Of a stretch of DNA of 64,000 nucleotides, positions 8,646 through 24,049 are shown in pieces (within the stretch, counting starts at the first letter, position 1; each line of letters begins with the position of its first letter). A program made the translations under genes and the position numbers. The notes below the pieces were generated by a model. The model worked only from the letters and a program-made list of their open reading frames with translations. It was not told where the DNA came from and ran no database searches. The stretch spans positions 4,402,001-4,466,000 of the forward strand of contig NZ_CP048814.1 in the NCBI RefSeq assembly GCF_014217785.1, written 5' to 3'. Source of the stretch: Rhodococcus triatomae (lineage in GTDB: Bacteria > Actinomycetota > Actinomycetes > Mycobacteriales > Mycobacteriaceae).

Positions 8646-10105
8646 GCGACAACGGAGGATCCCAGGGTGGGGGCGGCGGCCGAGGCCGTCGGGGCACCAA
8701 CCGCCCCGGACAGCAGGGTCGCAACACCCGGCCCCGGCAGGCCCGTCGACCGGATCCGGCGCTGGCGTCGCTGGACCAGCCGCGGCTGGCGGCCCGAGAC
8801 GTGCTCCGCGCGGTCCGCGAACGCGACGCGTACGCCAACCTGGTACTCCCCGGTCTGCTGCGGGAGCGCCGTATCGACGGCAGGGACGCTGCGCTGGCAA
8901 CCGAACTCGCCTACGGGGCGGCCCGGGCGCAGGGCCTCCTCGACGCGGTGATCGCGCACGCCGCCGGCCGACCTGTCGAGGAGATCGACGGCCCGCTGCT
9001 CGACGTCCTGCGCCTCGGCTCCTACCAGCTGTTGCGCACCCGGGTCGCTCCGCACGCCGCAGTGGCAACCTCCGTCGACATCGCCAGGGCCGAATCCGGC
9101 CCCGGCAAGGCCGGATTCGTCAACGCCGTCCTGCGCCGGGTGTCCGAACGATCGCAGCAGGAATGGATCGACGCTCTCGCTCCTTCGGACCCGGTCGGAC
9201 GCCTGGCATTCGGGTACGCCCACCCCACCTGGATAGCGCAGGCATTCGCGGACGCGCTCGGCCCCGACGCGGGGGAGCTCGAAGCGCTTCTCGAAGCAGA
9301 CGACACCCGCCCGACGGTGCATCTCGTGGCCCGGCCCGGGGAGATCTCCGCCGAGGAACTGTCGTTGATCACCGGGGGCGACATCGGCCGTTACTCGCCC
9401 TACGCCGTGTATCTGGACAGCGGCGACCCGGGATCGCTCGAACCGGTGCGGGAGGGGCTGGCCGCGGTGCAGGACGAGGGCAGCCAACTGGTGGCCCGGG
9501 CCCTGACCCTCGCCGAGTTGGAGGGGCCGGACGGCGGGCGCTGGCTGGATCTGTGCGCCGGGCCCGGCGGCAAGGCCGCGCTGCTCGGCGCGCTGGTGGG
9601 CATCGAAGGGGGTCGACTGGACGCGGTGGAGCCGGTGGAGCATCGTGCCGACCTGGTCCGCAAGACCACCCGCGAGCTTCCGGTCGACGTGCACGTCGCG
9701 GACGGCCGCGACCCCGGACTGGCCGGCGGCTACGACCGGATACTCGTCGACGCTCCCTGCACCGGTCTCGGTGCTTTGCGCCGGCGGCCCGAGTCGCGAT
9801 GGCGCCGTACCCCGTCCGATGTCGCCGGGCTCGTCACGCTGCAGCGGGAACTGTTGGCGTCGGCGATCGGACTGTTGCGGCCAGGGGGCGTCGTCCTCTA
9901 CTCGACCTGCTCCCCGCACCTGTCCGAGACGACCGCCGTCGTTGCGGATGCGGTGCGCCGCTTCGAGGTCGAGGAACTCGACACCGGCCGCTACGTGCCG
10001 GACGTGCCGAACCTCGGCGGTGGGTCGGTCGGCGTCCAGTTGTGGCCTCACCGGCACGGTACCGACGCGATGTTCCTGGCCGCGCTGCGCAAACGCGGGG
10101 ACTGA
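8642..10105 (+). CDS. rsmB: 16S rRNA m5C967 methyltransferase RsmB
   Basis: RsmB (Fmu/Sun) methylates C967 of 16S rRNA using SAM. A disordered Gly/Arg-rich N-terminus (about 35 residues) precedes a NusB-like RNA-binding domain (residues 45-170). The methyltransferase domain follows, with the SAM loop [15 protein letters not shown] near residue 303. The two catalytic cysteines are in [16 protein letters not shown] and [10 protein letters not shown]. Length is 487 residues. The ATG at 8642 overlaps the fmt stop; the longer in-frame extension back to 8423 is inside fmt and not coding. corA converges 21 bases downstream. Confidence 0.95.
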   Translation: MSDNGGSQGGGGGRGRRGTNRPGQQGRNTRPRQARRPDPALASLDQPRLAARDVLRAVRERDAYANLVLPGLLRERRIDGRDAALATELAYGAARAQGLLDAVIAHAAGRPVEEIDGPLLDVLRLGSYQLLRTRVAPHAAVATSVDIARAESGPGKAGFVNAVLRRVSERSQQEWIDALAPSDPVGRLAFGYAHPTWIAQAFADALGPDAGELEALLEADDTRPTVHLVARPGEISAEELSLITGGDIGRYSPYAVYLDSGDPGSLEPVREGLAAVQDEGSQLVARALTLAELEGPDGGRWLDLCAGPGGKAALLGALVGIEGGRLDAVEPVEHRADLVRKTTRELPVDVHVADGRDPGLAGGYDRILVDAPCTGLGALRRRPESRWRRTPSDVAGLVTLQRELLASAIGLLRPGGVVLYSTCSPHLSETTAVVADAVRRFEVEELDTGRYVPDVPNLGGGSVGVQLWPHRHGTDAMFLAALRKRGD

Positions 10106-10126
10106 GCGAGCCGCTCCCGATCCGTC

Positions 10127-11272
10127 TCACATCCACTTGTTGTGTTTGAACACCACGTACAGCCCGAGGGCGAGGCCGGCCATCGCGCCGACGGCCATCG
10201 GGTAGCCGAAGGCCCAGTGCAACTCCGGCATGTTGTCGAAGTTCATCCCGTAGACGGCGCCGACGAGCGTGGGTGCGAAGAGGATCGCCGCCCAGCCGGA
10301 GATCTTCTTCATGTCCTCGTTCTGACGTTGCGCGACCAGGGTCGCGTTCACGGCGAGGATCTGGGAGAGCGAATCGCGGAGTTCGGTGACCTGGGCGTTG
10401 ACCCGGGTCAGATGGTCGGCGACATCCTGGAGGTACGTCTGGAGCGGCTCCGGGATGTCGTATCGGTCGAATCCCCTTCGCAGTGCCTGCAACACGTCGG
10501 TCAGCGAGGTCGTCGCCTGGCGGAGGTCGATCACTTCCTCGCTCAGGCGGTAGATGCGTTCGGCCACTGCTGCCTCGCCCCGGAAGACCTGTCGCTCGAT
10601 CTGTTCCTTGTCGATCTCCAGGCCACGGAGAACGGGGCGGTATCCGTCCACGATCGCGTCGAGGAGGCGGTAGACGACTGCCTCCGGTCCCAGTTCCAGG
10701 AGGCGCGCGTCGTCGAGCAGAGTGTGGTCGCCGCGATCGACGCCACTCGAGTCTTCCGGGTCGGATTCGTCTGGGCCGGATTCGTCTGGTGTGAAAGCCC
10801 TGGCGTCGGTGCCGTCGATCCATCGTCCGTCCTGACAGAGCACTGCCACCGCATGGGGGCGAACCAGGACGTGGAACTCGGCGAAGTCGACGTCCTCGGT
10901 CTCGTCGACGTACCAGGCCGAGCGCACGACGAGGAAGAGGACGTCCCCGTAGCGTTCGATCTTGGGGCGCTGACCTGCGTGGAGCAGATCCTCGGTGAGG
11001 ACCGGGTGCAGCCGCCACGCCTCGGCCAGTTCCTCCACATCGGTGTGTGACGGCGTCGGATACAGGAGCAGGGCAGTGCGGTCGGAGCGGTCGCCTGCGA
11101 ATCGCAGGGTCTCGGCGACCGTCGCATCGATCGGCGTAGGGGAGAGACGACCACCCTCGACGTAGCGGGTTCGCCGCGTCGATCCGGGGGCAGGCGTCTC
11201 CGCGCCGTCGGCTCGTCGCCGGAACACTTTGTCACGGAACAGGTCCGATACGTCGCGTGGTCCTCGAGCCAT
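10127..11272 (-). CDS. corA: CorA-family magnesium/cobalt transporter
   Basis: Inner-membrane Mg2+ channel. The 381-residue protein has a large cytoplasmic alpha/beta domain, a long helical stalk ([20 protein letters not shown]) and two C-terminal membrane helices. The diagnostic pore motif GMN lies at the end of the first helix ([12 protein letters not shown]), and the protein ends in the basic tail KHNKWM. A short acidic insert ([14 protein letters not shown]) lies mid-domain. ATG 11272 directly abuts a GGTGGGAG sequence, which is unusually close for a ribosome site, so the exact start is less certain. It is transcribed toward rsmB and diverges from rpe. Confidence 0.93.
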   Translation of the reverse strand: MARGPRDVSDLFRDKVFRRRADGAETPAPGSTRRTRYVEGGRLSPTPIDATVAETLRFAGDRSDRTALLLYPTPSHTDVEELAEAWRLHPVLTEDLLHAGQRPKIERYGDVLFLVVRSAWYVDETEDVDFAEFHVLVRPHAVAVLCQDGRWIDGTDARAFTPDESGPDESDPEDSSGVDRGDHTLLDDARLLELGPEAVVYRLLDAIVDGYRPVLRGLEIDKEQIERQVFRGEAAVAERIYRLSEEVIDLRQATTSLTDVLQALRRGFDRYDIPEPLQTYLQDVADHLTRVNAQVTELRDSLSQILAVNATLVAQRQNEDMKKISGWAAILFAPTLVGAVYGMNFDNMPELHWAFGYPMAVGAMAGLALGLYVVFKHNKWM

Positions 11273-11505
11273 CTCCCACCGTCCCTTCGCACGTGCCGCG
11301 TGTCGACGACCGACGGGCCCCGCATCTCCACGAGCCTCCTCATTCTGCATCGGAGGACGACCGATGGGGTCGGGCTTGCCGGTGCGGTGGCGAGTCGTCG
11401 GCATCGGCGGGCCGTCGTCGACCGCCGTCCTCTCGGTCTCGGGGACGTCGGCGAGCGCGCGTCCCGTTCGGCGGACGTGCGGGCATCGGTGAGCGGTTCG
11501 CCGAC

Positions 11506-11519
11506 TAGACTCGGCGGGG
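11506..11519 (+). promoter_or_regulatory. Leaderless promoter of rpe
   Basis: The -10 box TAGACT (11506-11511) is followed by 7 bases and then the GTG of rpe, so RNA would begin at the first base of the start codon. No ribosome site precedes the GTG. Confidence 0.6.
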
Positions 11520-12202
11520 TGGCTCACCCGATGATCGCTCCGTCCATCCTCTCCGCCGATTTCGCGCATCTCGCCGACGAAGCCGACGCCGTCGCGGGCG
11601 CGGAATGGCTGCATGTCGATGTGATGGATGCGCATTTCGTGCCGAATCTCACGCTCGGTCTGCCCGTCGTGGAGAGCCTGCTGAAGGCCACGGACATCCC
11701 GCTCGACTGTCACCTGATGATCGAGAATCCGGGACGGTGGGCACCGCCGTACGCCGAGGCGGGCGCCCACAACGTCACCTTCCACGCCGAGGCGACCGAC
11801 GATCCGCGTGCGGTCGCCCGGGACATTCGGGCGGCGGGCGGCAAGGCGGGTCTCAGTGTCAAGCCGGGGACTCCGATCGAGCCGTACCTGGAGATCCTGC
11901 GGGACTTCGACACGCTGCTGATCATGAGCGTCGAGCCCGGGTTCGGCGGCCAGTCGTTCATCCCCGACGTGCTCGGGAAGGCGCGGCTGATCCGCCGGCT
12001 GGTCGATTCCGGCGACCTGACCCTGCTCGTCGAGATCGACGGCGGAATCAACGCCGACACCATCGAGGCCGCGGCGGAGGCGGGAGTCGACTGCTTCGTC
12101 GCCGGATCGGCGGTGTACGGGGCGCAGGATCCTGCCGCGGCGGTGCAGGCACTGCGGGACCAGGCCGGGAAGGCGTCCCCACACTTGACGCCCGCCCACT
12201 GA
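11519..12202 (+). CDS. rpe: Ribulose-phosphate 3-epimerase
   Basis: Interconverts ribulose-5-P and xylulose-5-P in the pentose-phosphate pathway. This is a 227-residue TIM barrel with [13 protein letters not shown] at the N-terminus, the metal-binding [13 protein letters not shown] (position usually VMDGHF; here Gly is Ala), [18 protein letters not shown], and [10 protein letters not shown] with the catalytic Asp. GTG 11519 is chosen because a -10 box lies 7 bases before it (leaderless); ATG 11531 is the alternative. The in-frame upstream extension to 11300 is not coding. ribD starts 11 bases after the stop, linking rpe to the riboflavin genes. Confidence 0.94.
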   Translation: MAHPMIAPSILSADFAHLADEADAVAGAEWLHVDVMDAHFVPNLTLGLPVVESLLKATDIPLDCHLMIENPGRWAPPYAEAGAHNVTFHAEATDDPRAVARDIRAAGGKAGLSVKPGTPIEPYLEILRDFDTLLIMSVEPGFGGQSFIPDVLGKARLIRRLVDSGDLTLLVEIDGGINADTIEAAAEAGVDCFVAGSAVYGAQDPAAAVQALRDQAGKASPHLTPAH

Positions 12203-12213
12203 GCGCCGAACCG

Positions 12214-13359
12214 GTGTCCGACAAGAAGGCGGCCGAGGCAGCTGAGGCTGCGGCCCAGATCGACGCCGCGATGCAGATCGCGATCGGTGCCTCGGAATCG
12301 GCCCGCGGCTATACGACCCCGAATCCTCCGGTGGGTGCCGTCGTCCTCGACGCCCGCGGCACCATCGCCGGAGTGGGTATGACCCAGCCTCCCGGCGGCC
12401 CACATGCCGAGGTCGTCGCGCTGCGCGAGGCCGGTTCGGCGGCACGGGGTGGGACGGCGGTGGTCACGCTCGAGCCCTGCAACCACCACGGTCGTACCCC
12501 ACCGTGCTCGCAGGCGCTGATCGATGCGGGTATTCGCCGGGTCTTCTACGCGGTCGGCGACCCGAATCCCGAGGCGGCCGGGGGCGCCCGCACCCTCGAG
12601 CAGGCCGGCGTCCGAGTGTTGGGGGGAGTACGCGCCGAGGAGGTCGAACGCGGATCCCTGCGGGCATGGCTCCACCGGCAGCGCACCGGCCGGCCCCACG
12701 TGACCTGGAAGTACGCTGCGACCCTGGACGGTCGAAGCGCGGCCGCGGACGGTACGAGCCAGTGGATCACCGGCCCCCGGGCACGTGCCCGGGTGCATGC
12801 CGAGCGCGCGAAACTCGACGCGATCGTCGTCGGTACCGGAACGGTGTTTGCGGACGACCCCTGGCTGACCGCCCGGATGCCGGACGGGTCGCTCGCCGCG
12901 CATCAACCACTGCGGGTGGTCGTCGGTACCCGGGAGATCCCGGCGGAGGCTCGCGTGCTCGACGATTCCGCGCCGACCCTCGTGCTGCCGACCCGCGACG
13001 TCGGTGAGGTGATGGCGGCCCTCGACGGCTACACCGACGTCCTGCTCGAGGGTGGGCCGCGGTTGGCCGGGGCATTCCTCGCCGCCGGGCGCGTGGACCG
13101 GATCCAGGCCTACCTCGCGCCGATCGTTCTCGGTGCCGGGAGCCCGGCGCTCGTCGACGCCGGGGTCGGGACCATCGCCGACGCCCACCGGTTCCACACC
13201 GAAAGCGTGGAAACAATCGGCCCCGATGTGTTGTTGACCCTGGTCGGGCCGGACGTGTCGCCTGCCTCGGCGGGTACGGACAGCTCGCCTGGTACGGACA
13301 ACTCACCTGGCACGGACAATTCGGTGGGCACGGCCTCGCCGGCCACCGAAGCAGAATAG
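12214..13359 (+). CDS. ribD: RibD, riboflavin deaminase/reductase
   Basis: Carries out two riboflavin steps: deamination of the pyrimidine intermediate and NADPH reduction of its ribosyl chain. The deaminase half shows zinc ligands in GPHAEVVAL and EPCNHHGRTPPCSQAL (about residues 50-90). The reductase half starts near residue 165 (TWKYAATLDGRSAAADGTSQ) and includes LLEGGPRLAGAFL. Length is 381 residues. A C-terminal tail built of three GTD(S/N)S-type repeats follows the enzyme core and is probably disordered. The GTG at 12214 lacks a strong ribosome site, so coupling to rpe is likely. In M. tuberculosis, lprG and its transporter lie between ribD and ribE; they are absent here. Confidence 0.94.
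   Translation: MSDKKAAEAAEAAAQIDAAMQIAIGASESARGYTTPNPPVGAVVLDARGTIAGVGMTQPPGGPHAEVVALREAGSAARGGTAVVTLEPCNHHGRTPPCSQALIDAGIRRVFYAVGDPNPEAAGGARTLEQAGVRVLGGVRAEEVERGSLRAWLHRQRTGRPHVTWKYAATLDGRSAAADGTSQWITGPRARARVHAERAKLDAIVVGTGTVFADDPWLTARMPDGSLAAHQPLRVVVGTREIPAEARVLDDSAPTLVLPTRDVGEVMAALDGYTDVLLEGGPRLAGAFLAAGRVDRIQAYLAPIVLGAGSPALVDAGVGTIADAHRFHTESVETIGPDVLLTLVGPDVSPASAGTDSSPGTDNSPGTDNSVGTASPATEAE
13273..13326 (+). repeat. 18-base tandem repeat (3 copies) in the ribD 3' end
   Basis: Three diverged copies of an 18-base unit beginning GGTACGGACA encode GTDSSP, GTDNSP and GTDNSV in the RibD C-terminal tail, beyond the reductase core. The unit is a multiple of three, so copy change would keep the frame. 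Confidence 0.8.
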
Positions 13360-13370
13360 GAGTGGATGCA

Positions 13371-13979
13371 ATGTTCACAGGAATCGTCGAGGAACTCGGG
13401 GAGATCGTCGCGAAGGACGACCTGGCGGACTCCTACCGGTTCACCGTGCGCGGTCCGCTCGTCACCTCCGACGCCCGCCACGGTGACTCGATCGCGGTCA
13501 ACGGGGTGTGCTTGACCGTCGTCGACGTCCTGGACGGCGGCGCCTTCACCGCCGATGTGATGCAGGAGACCCTCGACCGGTCGAGCTTGCAGGCTCTCGC
13601 GGCGGGAAGCCGCGTCAATCTCGAGCGCGCGGCGGCCGTGAACAGTCGTCTCGGCGGGCACATCGTGCAGGGGCACGTCGACGGCACCGGCGAGGTTCTC
13701 GCGCGCACGCCGTCGGAGAACTGGGAGGTCGTGCGGATCTCGCTGCCTGCGGCGATCGCCCGCTACGTGGTGGAGAAGGGCTCGATCACCGTCGACGGGG
13801 TGTCGCTGACGGTCTCGGCACTCGGTGGCGAACCCGGCAACGAGTTCTTCGAGATCTCCCTGATCCCCACCACCCTGGACCTGACCACGCTCGGAAAGGC
13901 CGCGGTGGGCACCCCGGTCAATCTCGAGGTGGACGTGATCGCCAAGTACGTGGAGCGCTTGCAGACCGCCGCACGTTAG
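13371..13979 (+). CDS. ribE: Riboflavin synthase alpha chain
   Basis: Dismutates two 6,7-dimethyl-8-ribityllumazines to riboflavin. The 202-residue protein has two lumazine-binding repeats: the first begins MFTGIVEELG and contains VNGVCLTV, the second contains GGHIVQGHVDGTGEV and VDGVSLTV. ATG 13371 gives the conserved MFTGIVEE start and lies 8 bases after AGGAG (13358-13362), a site overlapping the ribD stop. GTG 13362 is a poorer option. It sits between ribD and ribBA in the riboflavin cluster. Confidence 0.96.
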   Translation: MFTGIVEELGEIVAKDDLADSYRFTVRGPLVTSDARHGDSIAVNGVCLTVVDVLDGGAFTADVMQETLDRSSLQALAAGSRVNLERAAAVNSRLGGHIVQGHVDGTGEVLARTPSENWEVVRISLPAAIARYVVEKGSITVDGVSLTVSALGGEPGNEFFEISLIPTTLDLTTLGKAAVGTPVNLEVDVIAKYVERLQTAAR

Positions 13980-14112
13980 CCCTGTCCGCGACCCGCGAAC
14001 TGCGAGGTCGTACTGTTGAAAGGCATCCTTGCCCGAGCGTGAGCACCCGGAGGGTGCGCCCGAAACCACGCGAGGAACGAGGGGCACGAGTGAAGACGTG
14101 GGAGTTGAGCAG

Positions 14113-16315
<2,203 letters not shown>

Positions 16316-16421
16316 CGGGGGCGCAGTACTCGGCCCGACGGCCGGTGACCCTCGCCCCGCGCGGTCCGGCTCGCCGCGCGACGGGCGGCCGCCGGTGGAC
16401 GAGTCGGTCGGTGGCCCCGGC

Positions 16422-16434
16422 TACCGTGGAGTGG
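16422..16434 (+). promoter_or_regulatory. Leaderless promoter of uvrC
   Basis: The -10 box TACCGT (16422-16427) is followed by 6 bases and the GTG at 16434. This supports VPDPSTYRP as the true N-terminus without a ribosome site. Confidence 0.5.
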
Positions 16435-18632
16435 TGCCCGATCCCTCGACCTACCGCCCCCCGGCCGGCAGCATTCCGACCGATCCCGGGGTGTACAAGT
16501 TCCGCGACCCGCACGGCCGGGTCGTCTACGTCGGCAAGGCCAAGAACCTCCGGTCCCGCCTGACGTCCTACTTCGCGGATCTGTCGAATCTGCATCCCCG
16601 CACGCGACAGATGGTCACCACGGCCGGCAGCGTCGAGTGGACGGTCGTCACCACCGAGGTCGAGGCCCTGCAACTCGAATACAACTGGATCAAGGAGTTC
16701 GATCCCCGGTTCAACGTCCGGTACCGGGACGACAAGACCTATCCGGTGCTGGCGGTGACACTCGCGGAAGAGTTTCCGCGCCTGTTCGTCTATCGGGGTC
16801 CCCGCCGTAAAGGGGTCCGGTACTTCGGCCCCTATGCGCACGCGTGGGCGATACGCGAGACGCTCGATCTGTTGCTGCGCGTGTTCCCGGCCCGCACCTG
16901 CTCGGCGGGGGTCTTCAAGCGGCACACGCAGATGGACCGGCCCTGCCTCCTCGGCTACATCGACAAGTGCTCGGCGCCGTGCATCGGCCGGGTGTCCGCC
17001 CTCGAACACCGGCAGATCGTCGAGGACTTCTGCGACTTCCTGTCCGGCAAGACGGACCGTCTGGTGCGCGAGTTGGAGAACCGGATGCAGGACGCGGCCG
17101 AGGATCTCGACTTCGAGACGGCCGCGCGGCTCCGTGACGACGTCCAGGCGCTGCGGCGCGCGCTCGAGAAGCAGGCGGTCGTCCTCGGGGACGGCACGGA
17201 CGCGGACATCGTGGCGTTCGCCACCGACGAACTCGAGGCGGCGGTGCAGGTCTTCCACGTCCGTGGTGGACGGGTGCGGGGCCAGCGGGGCTGGGTCGTG
17301 GAGAAGGCGGGGGACGTGATCGAGCGGGCCCCGGCGGGCTCCGTCGCCGGGGACGAGTCCGATCTGCCGCTGCTGGTCGAGCAGTTCCTCACCCAGTTCT
17401 ACGGGGAGCAGGCGGCGTTGTCGGCGGCGTCGGTGGACGGCTCCGACGGATCCAACGGGGTGCCGCGGGAAGTGCTGGTGCCGGTCCTGCCGCCGGACCC
17501 GGAGGAGATCGGCGAGTTCCTCGCGACACTGCGAGGGTCCGCGGTGCGGCTGCGAGTGCCGCAGCGTGGAGACAAGAAGGCGCTCGCGGAGACGGTGCAG
17601 CGGAATGCCGCCGAATCGCTCACCCAGCACAAGCTGCGCCGGGCCGGCGACTTCACATCACGATCGGCCGCGTTGCAGGGCATCCAGGAGGCGCTCGACC
17701 TGGATGCGGCGCCGTTGCGGATCGAATGTGTGGACATCAGCCATGTCCAGGGCACCGACGTCGTCGCCTCGCTGGTGGTGTTCGAGGACGGGCTCCCGCG
17801 CAAGTCGGACTACCGCCACTACATCATCCGCGAAGCGGCCGGCGAAGGCCGCTCCGACGACGTCGGGAGCATCGCCGAGGTCACCCGCCGTCGCTTCCTG
17901 CGGCACAACCGGGACCTGGTGGCGATGCGTGCCGCGCACGACGAGGAACCGGAGACCCTCACGGCAGCAGACCACGGTGACGGCGGGGATCTGGCGCCGG
18001 AGGCGGCGATCGATCCGAAGACCGGGCGACCGCGGCGGTTCGCCTATCCACCGAACCTGTACGTCGTCGACGGTGGGGCTCCGCAGGTGGCCGCGGCCGC
18101 TGCGGTCCTCGACGAACTCGAGGTCACCGATGTCGCTGTCGTCGGGTTGGCGAAGCGACTCGAGGAGGTGTGGGTTCCGGGGGAGGAGGATCCCGTGATC
18201 CTGCCGCGCACCAGCGAATCGCTGTATCTGTTGCAGCGGATCCGGGACGAGGCACACCGGTTCGCGATCACCTTCCACCGCAGCAAACGTTCCCGGCGGA
18301 TGACGGCGTCGGCACTCGACGGCGTCCGCGGGCTCGGCGAGGCCCGGCGTACGGCACTCGTCACCCACTTCGGATCCGTGGCGAAGATCAAGGAAGCGTC
18401 CGTCGCGGAGATCACCGAGGTGCCCGGTGTCGGGGTCGCGACGGCGAAGGCCGTCCTGGAGGCGCTCGGTGTGGGCACCGACGCCCCGTTGCCGACCGCC
18501 CAGCCACCGACTGCCCAGCCACCGACTGCCCCGCAACCGGCTGCACCACCGTCCGGTGTGGGGGATGATGAGTCGGGTCCGGATCCCGGGCCCGAAGCGA
18601 GACACCGGAAGGCAGGGCAGGCAGTCGAGTGA
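16434..18632 (+). CDS. uvrC: Excinuclease ABC subunit C
   Basis: UvrC makes both incisions in nucleotide excision repair. The GIY-YIG 3' nuclease is at residues 18-60 ([20 protein letters not shown]). The UvrB-binding UVR helix pair is near residue 210 ([20 protein letters not shown]), and the RNase-H-like 5' nuclease includes [20 protein letters not shown] and [11 protein letters not shown]. Two helix-hairpin-helix motifs follow ([32 protein letters not shown]). Length is 732 residues, longer than in mycobacteria because of a central acidic insert ([20 protein letters not shown]) and a Pro/Thr/Gln-repeat tail. The stop overlaps rapZ (GTGA). Confidence 0.96.
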   Translation: MPDPSTYRPPAGSIPTDPGVYKFRDPHGRVVYVGKAKNLRSRLTSYFADLSNLHPRTRQMVTTAGSVEWTVVTTEVEALQLEYNWIKEFDPRFNVRYRDDKTYPVLAVTLAEEFPRLFVYRGPRRKGVRYFGPYAHAWAIRETLDLLLRVFPARTCSAGVFKRHTQMDRPCLLGYIDKCSAPCIGRVSALEHRQIVEDFCDFLSGKTDRLVRELENRMQDAAEDLDFETAARLRDDVQALRRALEKQAVVLGDGTDADIVAFATDELEAAVQVFHVRGGRVRGQRGWVVEKAGDVIERAPAGSVAGDESDLPLLVEQFLTQFYGEQAALSAASVDGSDGSNGVPREVLVPVLPPDPEEIGEFLATLRGSAVRLRVPQRGDKKALAETVQRNAAESLTQHKLRRAGDFTSRSAALQGIQEALDLDAAPLRIECVDISHVQGTDVVASLVVFEDGLPRKSDYRHYIIREAAGEGRSDDVGSIAEVTRRRFLRHNRDLVAMRAAHDEEPETLTAADHGDGGDLAPEAAIDPKTGRPRRFAYPPNLYVVDGGAPQVAAAAAVLDELEVTDVAVVGLAKRLEEVWVPGEEDPVILPRTSESLYLLQRIRDEAHRFAITFHRSKRSRRMTASALDGVRGLGEARRTALVTHFGSVAKIKEASVAEITEVPGVGVATAKAVLEALGVGTDAPLPTAQPPTAQPPTAPQPAAPPSGVGDDESGPDPGPEARHRKAGQAVE
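18492..18536 (+). repeat. 15-base tandem repeat (3 copies) in the uvrC 3' end
   Basis: Three near-identical 15-base units (consensus CCGACTGCCCAGCCA) encode PTAQP repeats in the disordered C-terminal tail of UvrC, after the HhH domain. The unit preserves frame. Confidence 0.8.
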
Positions 18633-19534
18633 ACGATCAGGTGCAGGGGGGACCGGCACGTCGTCCGACGGATTTTCTCCTCGTGACGGGACTGTCGGGC
18701 GCGGGGTTGCAGACCGCGGCGAAATCACTCGAGGATCTGGGGTGGTACGTCGCGGACAACCTGCCACCGGAACTGATCTCGAGGATGGTGGATCTGACCC
18801 TCGAGTCGGATTCGCGAGTCGACCGGCTGGCCGTCGTGATCGACGTGCGGAGCCGGTTGTTCACCGGGGATCTCGGCTGGGTCCTGAAGGAGCTCGAGAC
18901 CAAGCCCATCCACACGAGAGTGCTCTATCTCGACGCCTCCGACGACGTCCTGATCCGCCGTTTCGAACAGGTTCGCCGGTCGCACCCGCTGCAGTACGAC
19001 GGTATCGACGGGACCCTGTCCGAGGGCATCGCGGCGGAGCGTGACCAGCTCGCTCCGGTGAAGGCGGCCGCAGACCTGGTGATCGACACCTCCGCGCTCC
19101 AGGCGCATCAGCTGCGGCACCGGATCGAGGACGCGTTCGGGACGGCCGAGAACCTGTCCGTGCAGGTGACGGTGCAATCCTTCGGATTCAAATACGGTCT
19201 CCCGACGGACGCCGACATGGTGTGCGACGTCCGTTTCCTGCCCAATCCGCACTGGATTCCCGAACTCCGGCCGCAGACCGGGCAGTCCGCCCCGGTCCGC
19301 GACTACGTGTTGTCCCAGGACGGCGCGCAGGACTATCTGAGCACCTATCATCACGTCCTGGACTTGACGATCACGGGATATCGTCGGGAGGGAAAACGCT
19401 ACATGACCATTGCCGTCGGTTGTACGGGCGGAAAGCACCGCAGTGTCGCGATGTCGGAGGCACTCGCCGCGCGGCTCGGCGACGATCACGGGCTGGCGGT
19501 GCGGGTCGTCCATCGTGATCTGGGGCGCGAATGA
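18629..19534 (+). CDS. rapZ: RapZ/YvcJ-family nucleotide-binding RNase adapter
   Basis: The family binds nucleotides and, in E. coli, guides RNase E to the GlmZ small RNA; the actinobacterial role is less clear. The 301 residues include the conserved [24 protein letters not shown], the C-terminal [20 protein letters not shown] and the sugar-phosphate-binding region [12 protein letters not shown]. Oddly, the P-loop reads GLSGAGLQT: Leu27 replaces the Lys/Arg expected in G-x-S-G-x-G-[KR]-[ST], and Gln28 precedes the Thr, so nucleotide binding may be weakened. It is coupled at both ends, overlapping uvrC and yvcK by 4 bases, in the conserved rapZ-yvcK-whiA cluster. Confidence 0.93.
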   Translation: MNDQVQGGPARRPTDFLLVTGLSGAGLQTAAKSLEDLGWYVADNLPPELISRMVDLTLESDSRVDRLAVVIDVRSRLFTGDLGWVLKELETKPIHTRVLYLDASDDVLIRRFEQVRRSHPLQYDGIDGTLSEGIAAERDQLAPVKAAADLVIDTSALQAHQLRHRIEDAFGTAENLSVQVTVQSFGFKYGLPTDADMVCDVRFLPNPHWIPELRPQTGQSAPVRDYVLSQDGAQDYLSTYHHVLDLTITGYRREGKRYMTIAVGCTGGKHRSVAMSEALAARLGDDHGLAVRVVHRDLGRE

Positions 19535-20580
19535 CCCCCGCAGGCGGGGCCCCGGACGGGGCGCCTGCGATCGCCGCACTCGGCGGCGGGCACGGGCTGT
19601 ACGCCACGCTCAGTGCGGCCCGCAGGTTCGCCCGGCACGTGACCGCCGTGGTCACGGTCGCCGACGACGGCGGTTCCTCCGGGCGATTGAGGTCCGAACT
19701 CGGCGTCATCCCGCCGGGCGATCTGCGGATGGCGCTCGCCGCGCTCGCCGCCGACGATCCGGAGATCCGTGGCTGGACCCGGACGGTGCAGCACCGGTTC
19801 GGTGGTGTGGGTGCGCTGGCCGGGCACTCCGTCGGAAATCTCATCCTCGCCGGGCTCACGGAGGTGCTCGGCGATCCGGTGGCCGCGCTCGACGAGGTCG
19901 CTGCGCTGCTCCGGATCCGGGGGCGCGTCGTGCCGATGTCCCCGATCGCGCTCGACATCGAGGCCGACGTCCAGGGGCTGGAGGCGGATCCGCGGGTCAG
20001 CCGGTGCATTCGTGGTCAGGTCGCCGTCGCCACGACGCCGGGAAAGGTCCGCCGGGTGCGGCTGTTGCCGGCGAGTCCTCCCGCCTGCCCGGATGCCGTC
20101 GCGGCGATCACGGCGGCCGACATGGTGGTGCTGGGTCCGGGTTCGTGGTTCTCGAGTGTCATCCCGCACGTACTGGTGCCGGAGCTGCTGGACAGTCTCA
20201 CGGCGACGTCCGCGCGCAAGGTCCTCGTCCTCAACCTCGCCCCCGAGCCGGGTGAGACCGCGGGATTCTCGGCGGAGCGGCATCTGCACGTACTCTCACA
20301 GCACGCACCCGACTTCGATGTGGACTTCGTCCTCGTCGACTCGGCGACCGTGCCGCCGGGCCGTGAACGCGAACATCTGGCGCGCGCGGCCGGTGGTTTC
20401 GGCGCAGAGGTCGTGTACGCCGACGTCGCGGCACGCGGCACCCACACACACGACGAGACCAAGCTCGGCGCCGTGTTGGAGGACCTGTGGGGGCCGGCCG
20501 CAGGCGCGGGCACGAGGTCCGCCGATCACGATCACGTCCACTCGCAAGTGCAGGAAAGGGAGAACGCCTCGTGGCAATGA
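19531..20580 (+). CDS. yvcK: UDP-GlcNAc-binding YvcK/CuvA-type protein
   Basis: CofD-like fold protein that binds UDP-sugars. In mycobacteria and Bacillus it supports peptidoglycan synthesis and growth on gluconeogenic carbon. The 349 residues show [15 protein letters not shown] at the N-terminus, [24 protein letters not shown] and [18 protein letters not shown]. The C-terminal tail is His-rich (ADHDHVHSQ). ATG 19531 overlaps the rapZ stop; its 3' end overlaps whiA by 10 bases. Confidence 0.93.
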   Translation: MTPAGGAPDGAPAIAALGGGHGLYATLSAARRFARHVTAVVTVADDGGSSGRLRSELGVIPPGDLRMALAALAADDPEIRGWTRTVQHRFGGVGALAGHSVGNLILAGLTEVLGDPVAALDEVAALLRIRGRVVPMSPIALDIEADVQGLEADPRVSRCIRGQVAVATTPGKVRRVRLLPASPPACPDAVAAITAADMVVLGPGSWFSSVIPHVLVPELLDSLTATSARKVLVLNLAPEPGETAGFSAERHLHVLSQHAPDFDVDFVLVDSATVPPGREREHLARAAGGFGAEVVYADVAARGTHTHDETKLGAVLEDLWGPAAGAGTRSADHDHVHSQVQERENASWQ

Positions 20581-21554
20581 CAGCGGAGGTCAAGGACGAG
20601 CTGAGCCGGCTGGCAGTCACCCAGGTGAGCTGCCGCAAGGCCGAGGTGTCCTCGCTCCTGCGATTCGCGGGCGGACTGCACATCGTCGGTGGCCGCGTGG
20701 TGGTGGAGGCCGAGGTCGACCTCGGCTCGACGGCCCGGCGCCTGCGCCGGGAGATCTTCGATCTCTACAGCTACGCCGCCGACGTGCACGTACTGAGCGC
20801 CGGGGGACTGCGCAAGAGCGCCCGCTACATCGTGCGGGTGGCCAAGGACGGCGAGGCGCTCGCCCGGCAGACCGGTCTGCTCGACCTGCGCGGCCGACCG
20901 GTGCGCGGGTTGCCCGCGCAGGTGGTGGGCGGGACCGTCGGAGACTCGGAGGCCGCCTGGCGCGGGGCGTTCCTCGCCCACGGATCACTCACCGAACCGG
21001 GACGTTCCTCGGCACTCGAGGTCAGTTGCCCGGGCCCGGAAGCGGCACTCGCACTGGTCGGAGCGGCGCGCCGGCTGGGGATCTCGGCCAAGGCCCGCGA
21101 GGTACGGGGTACGGACCGCGTGGTCATCCGGGACGGCGAGGCCATCGGGGCGCTGCTCACCCGGATGGGCGCTCAGGACACGCGGCTCGTGTGGGAGGAA
21201 CGACGCATGCGCCGGGAGGTGCGGGCGACGGCGAATCGCCTGGCCAACTTCGACGACGCGAATCTGCGCCGGTCGGCGCGGGCCGCGGTGGCCGCGGCCG
21301 CCCGGGTGGAGCGGGCACTCGACATTCTCGCCGACGAGGTGCCGGACCACCTGGCCGCCGCCGGACATCTGCGCGTCGAGCACCGGCAGGCCTCGCTCGA
21401 GGAACTGGGTCAGCTGGCCGATCCACCGATGACGAAGGATGCCGTCGCGGGCCGGATCCGCCGGCTGTTGTCCATGGCGGACCGGCGGGCGAAGGAACGT
21501 GGCATACCGGACACCGAGTCCGCGGTGACGGCGGATCTGCTCGACGATGCGTGA
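20571..21554 (+). CDS. whiA: WhiA, sporulation-type transcriptional/divisome regulator
   Basis: DNA-binding protein with a degenerate LAGLIDADG homing-endonuclease-like N-terminal fold and a C-terminal helix-turn-helix. It regulates division genes in Streptomyces; the function in non-sporulating relatives is unsettled. The 327 residues include [40 protein letters not shown] and the HTH region [24 protein letters not shown] 20571 ([14 protein letters not shown]) lies 8 bases after GGGAG and agrees with recalled mycobacterial starts; the longer frame is not coding. It ends the coupled uvrC cluster. Confidence 0.95.
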   Translation: MAMTAEVKDELSRLAVTQVSCRKAEVSSLLRFAGGLHIVGGRVVVEAEVDLGSTARRLRREIFDLYSYAADVHVLSAGGLRKSARYIVRVAKDGEALARQTGLLDLRGRPVRGLPAQVVGGTVGDSEAAWRGAFLAHGSLTEPGRSSALEVSCPGPEAALALVGAARRLGISAKAREVRGTDRVVIRDGEAIGALLTRMGAQDTRLVWEERRMRREVRATANRLANFDDANLRRSARAAVAAAARVERALDILADEVPDHLAAAGHLRVEHRQASLEELGQLADPPMTKDAVAGRIRRLLSMADRRAKERGIPDTESAVTADLLDDA

Positions 21555-22814
<1,260 letters not shown>

Positions 22815-22831
22815 GCGGAGAGAAAGTAACA

Positions 22832-24048
<1,217 letters not shown>

Positions 24049-24049
<1 letters not shown>

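Noticed and set aside
13980..14112. FMN riboswitch before ribBA
   Set aside because: None of the conserved FMN-element blocks was recognised; only a 6-bp hairpin is visible.
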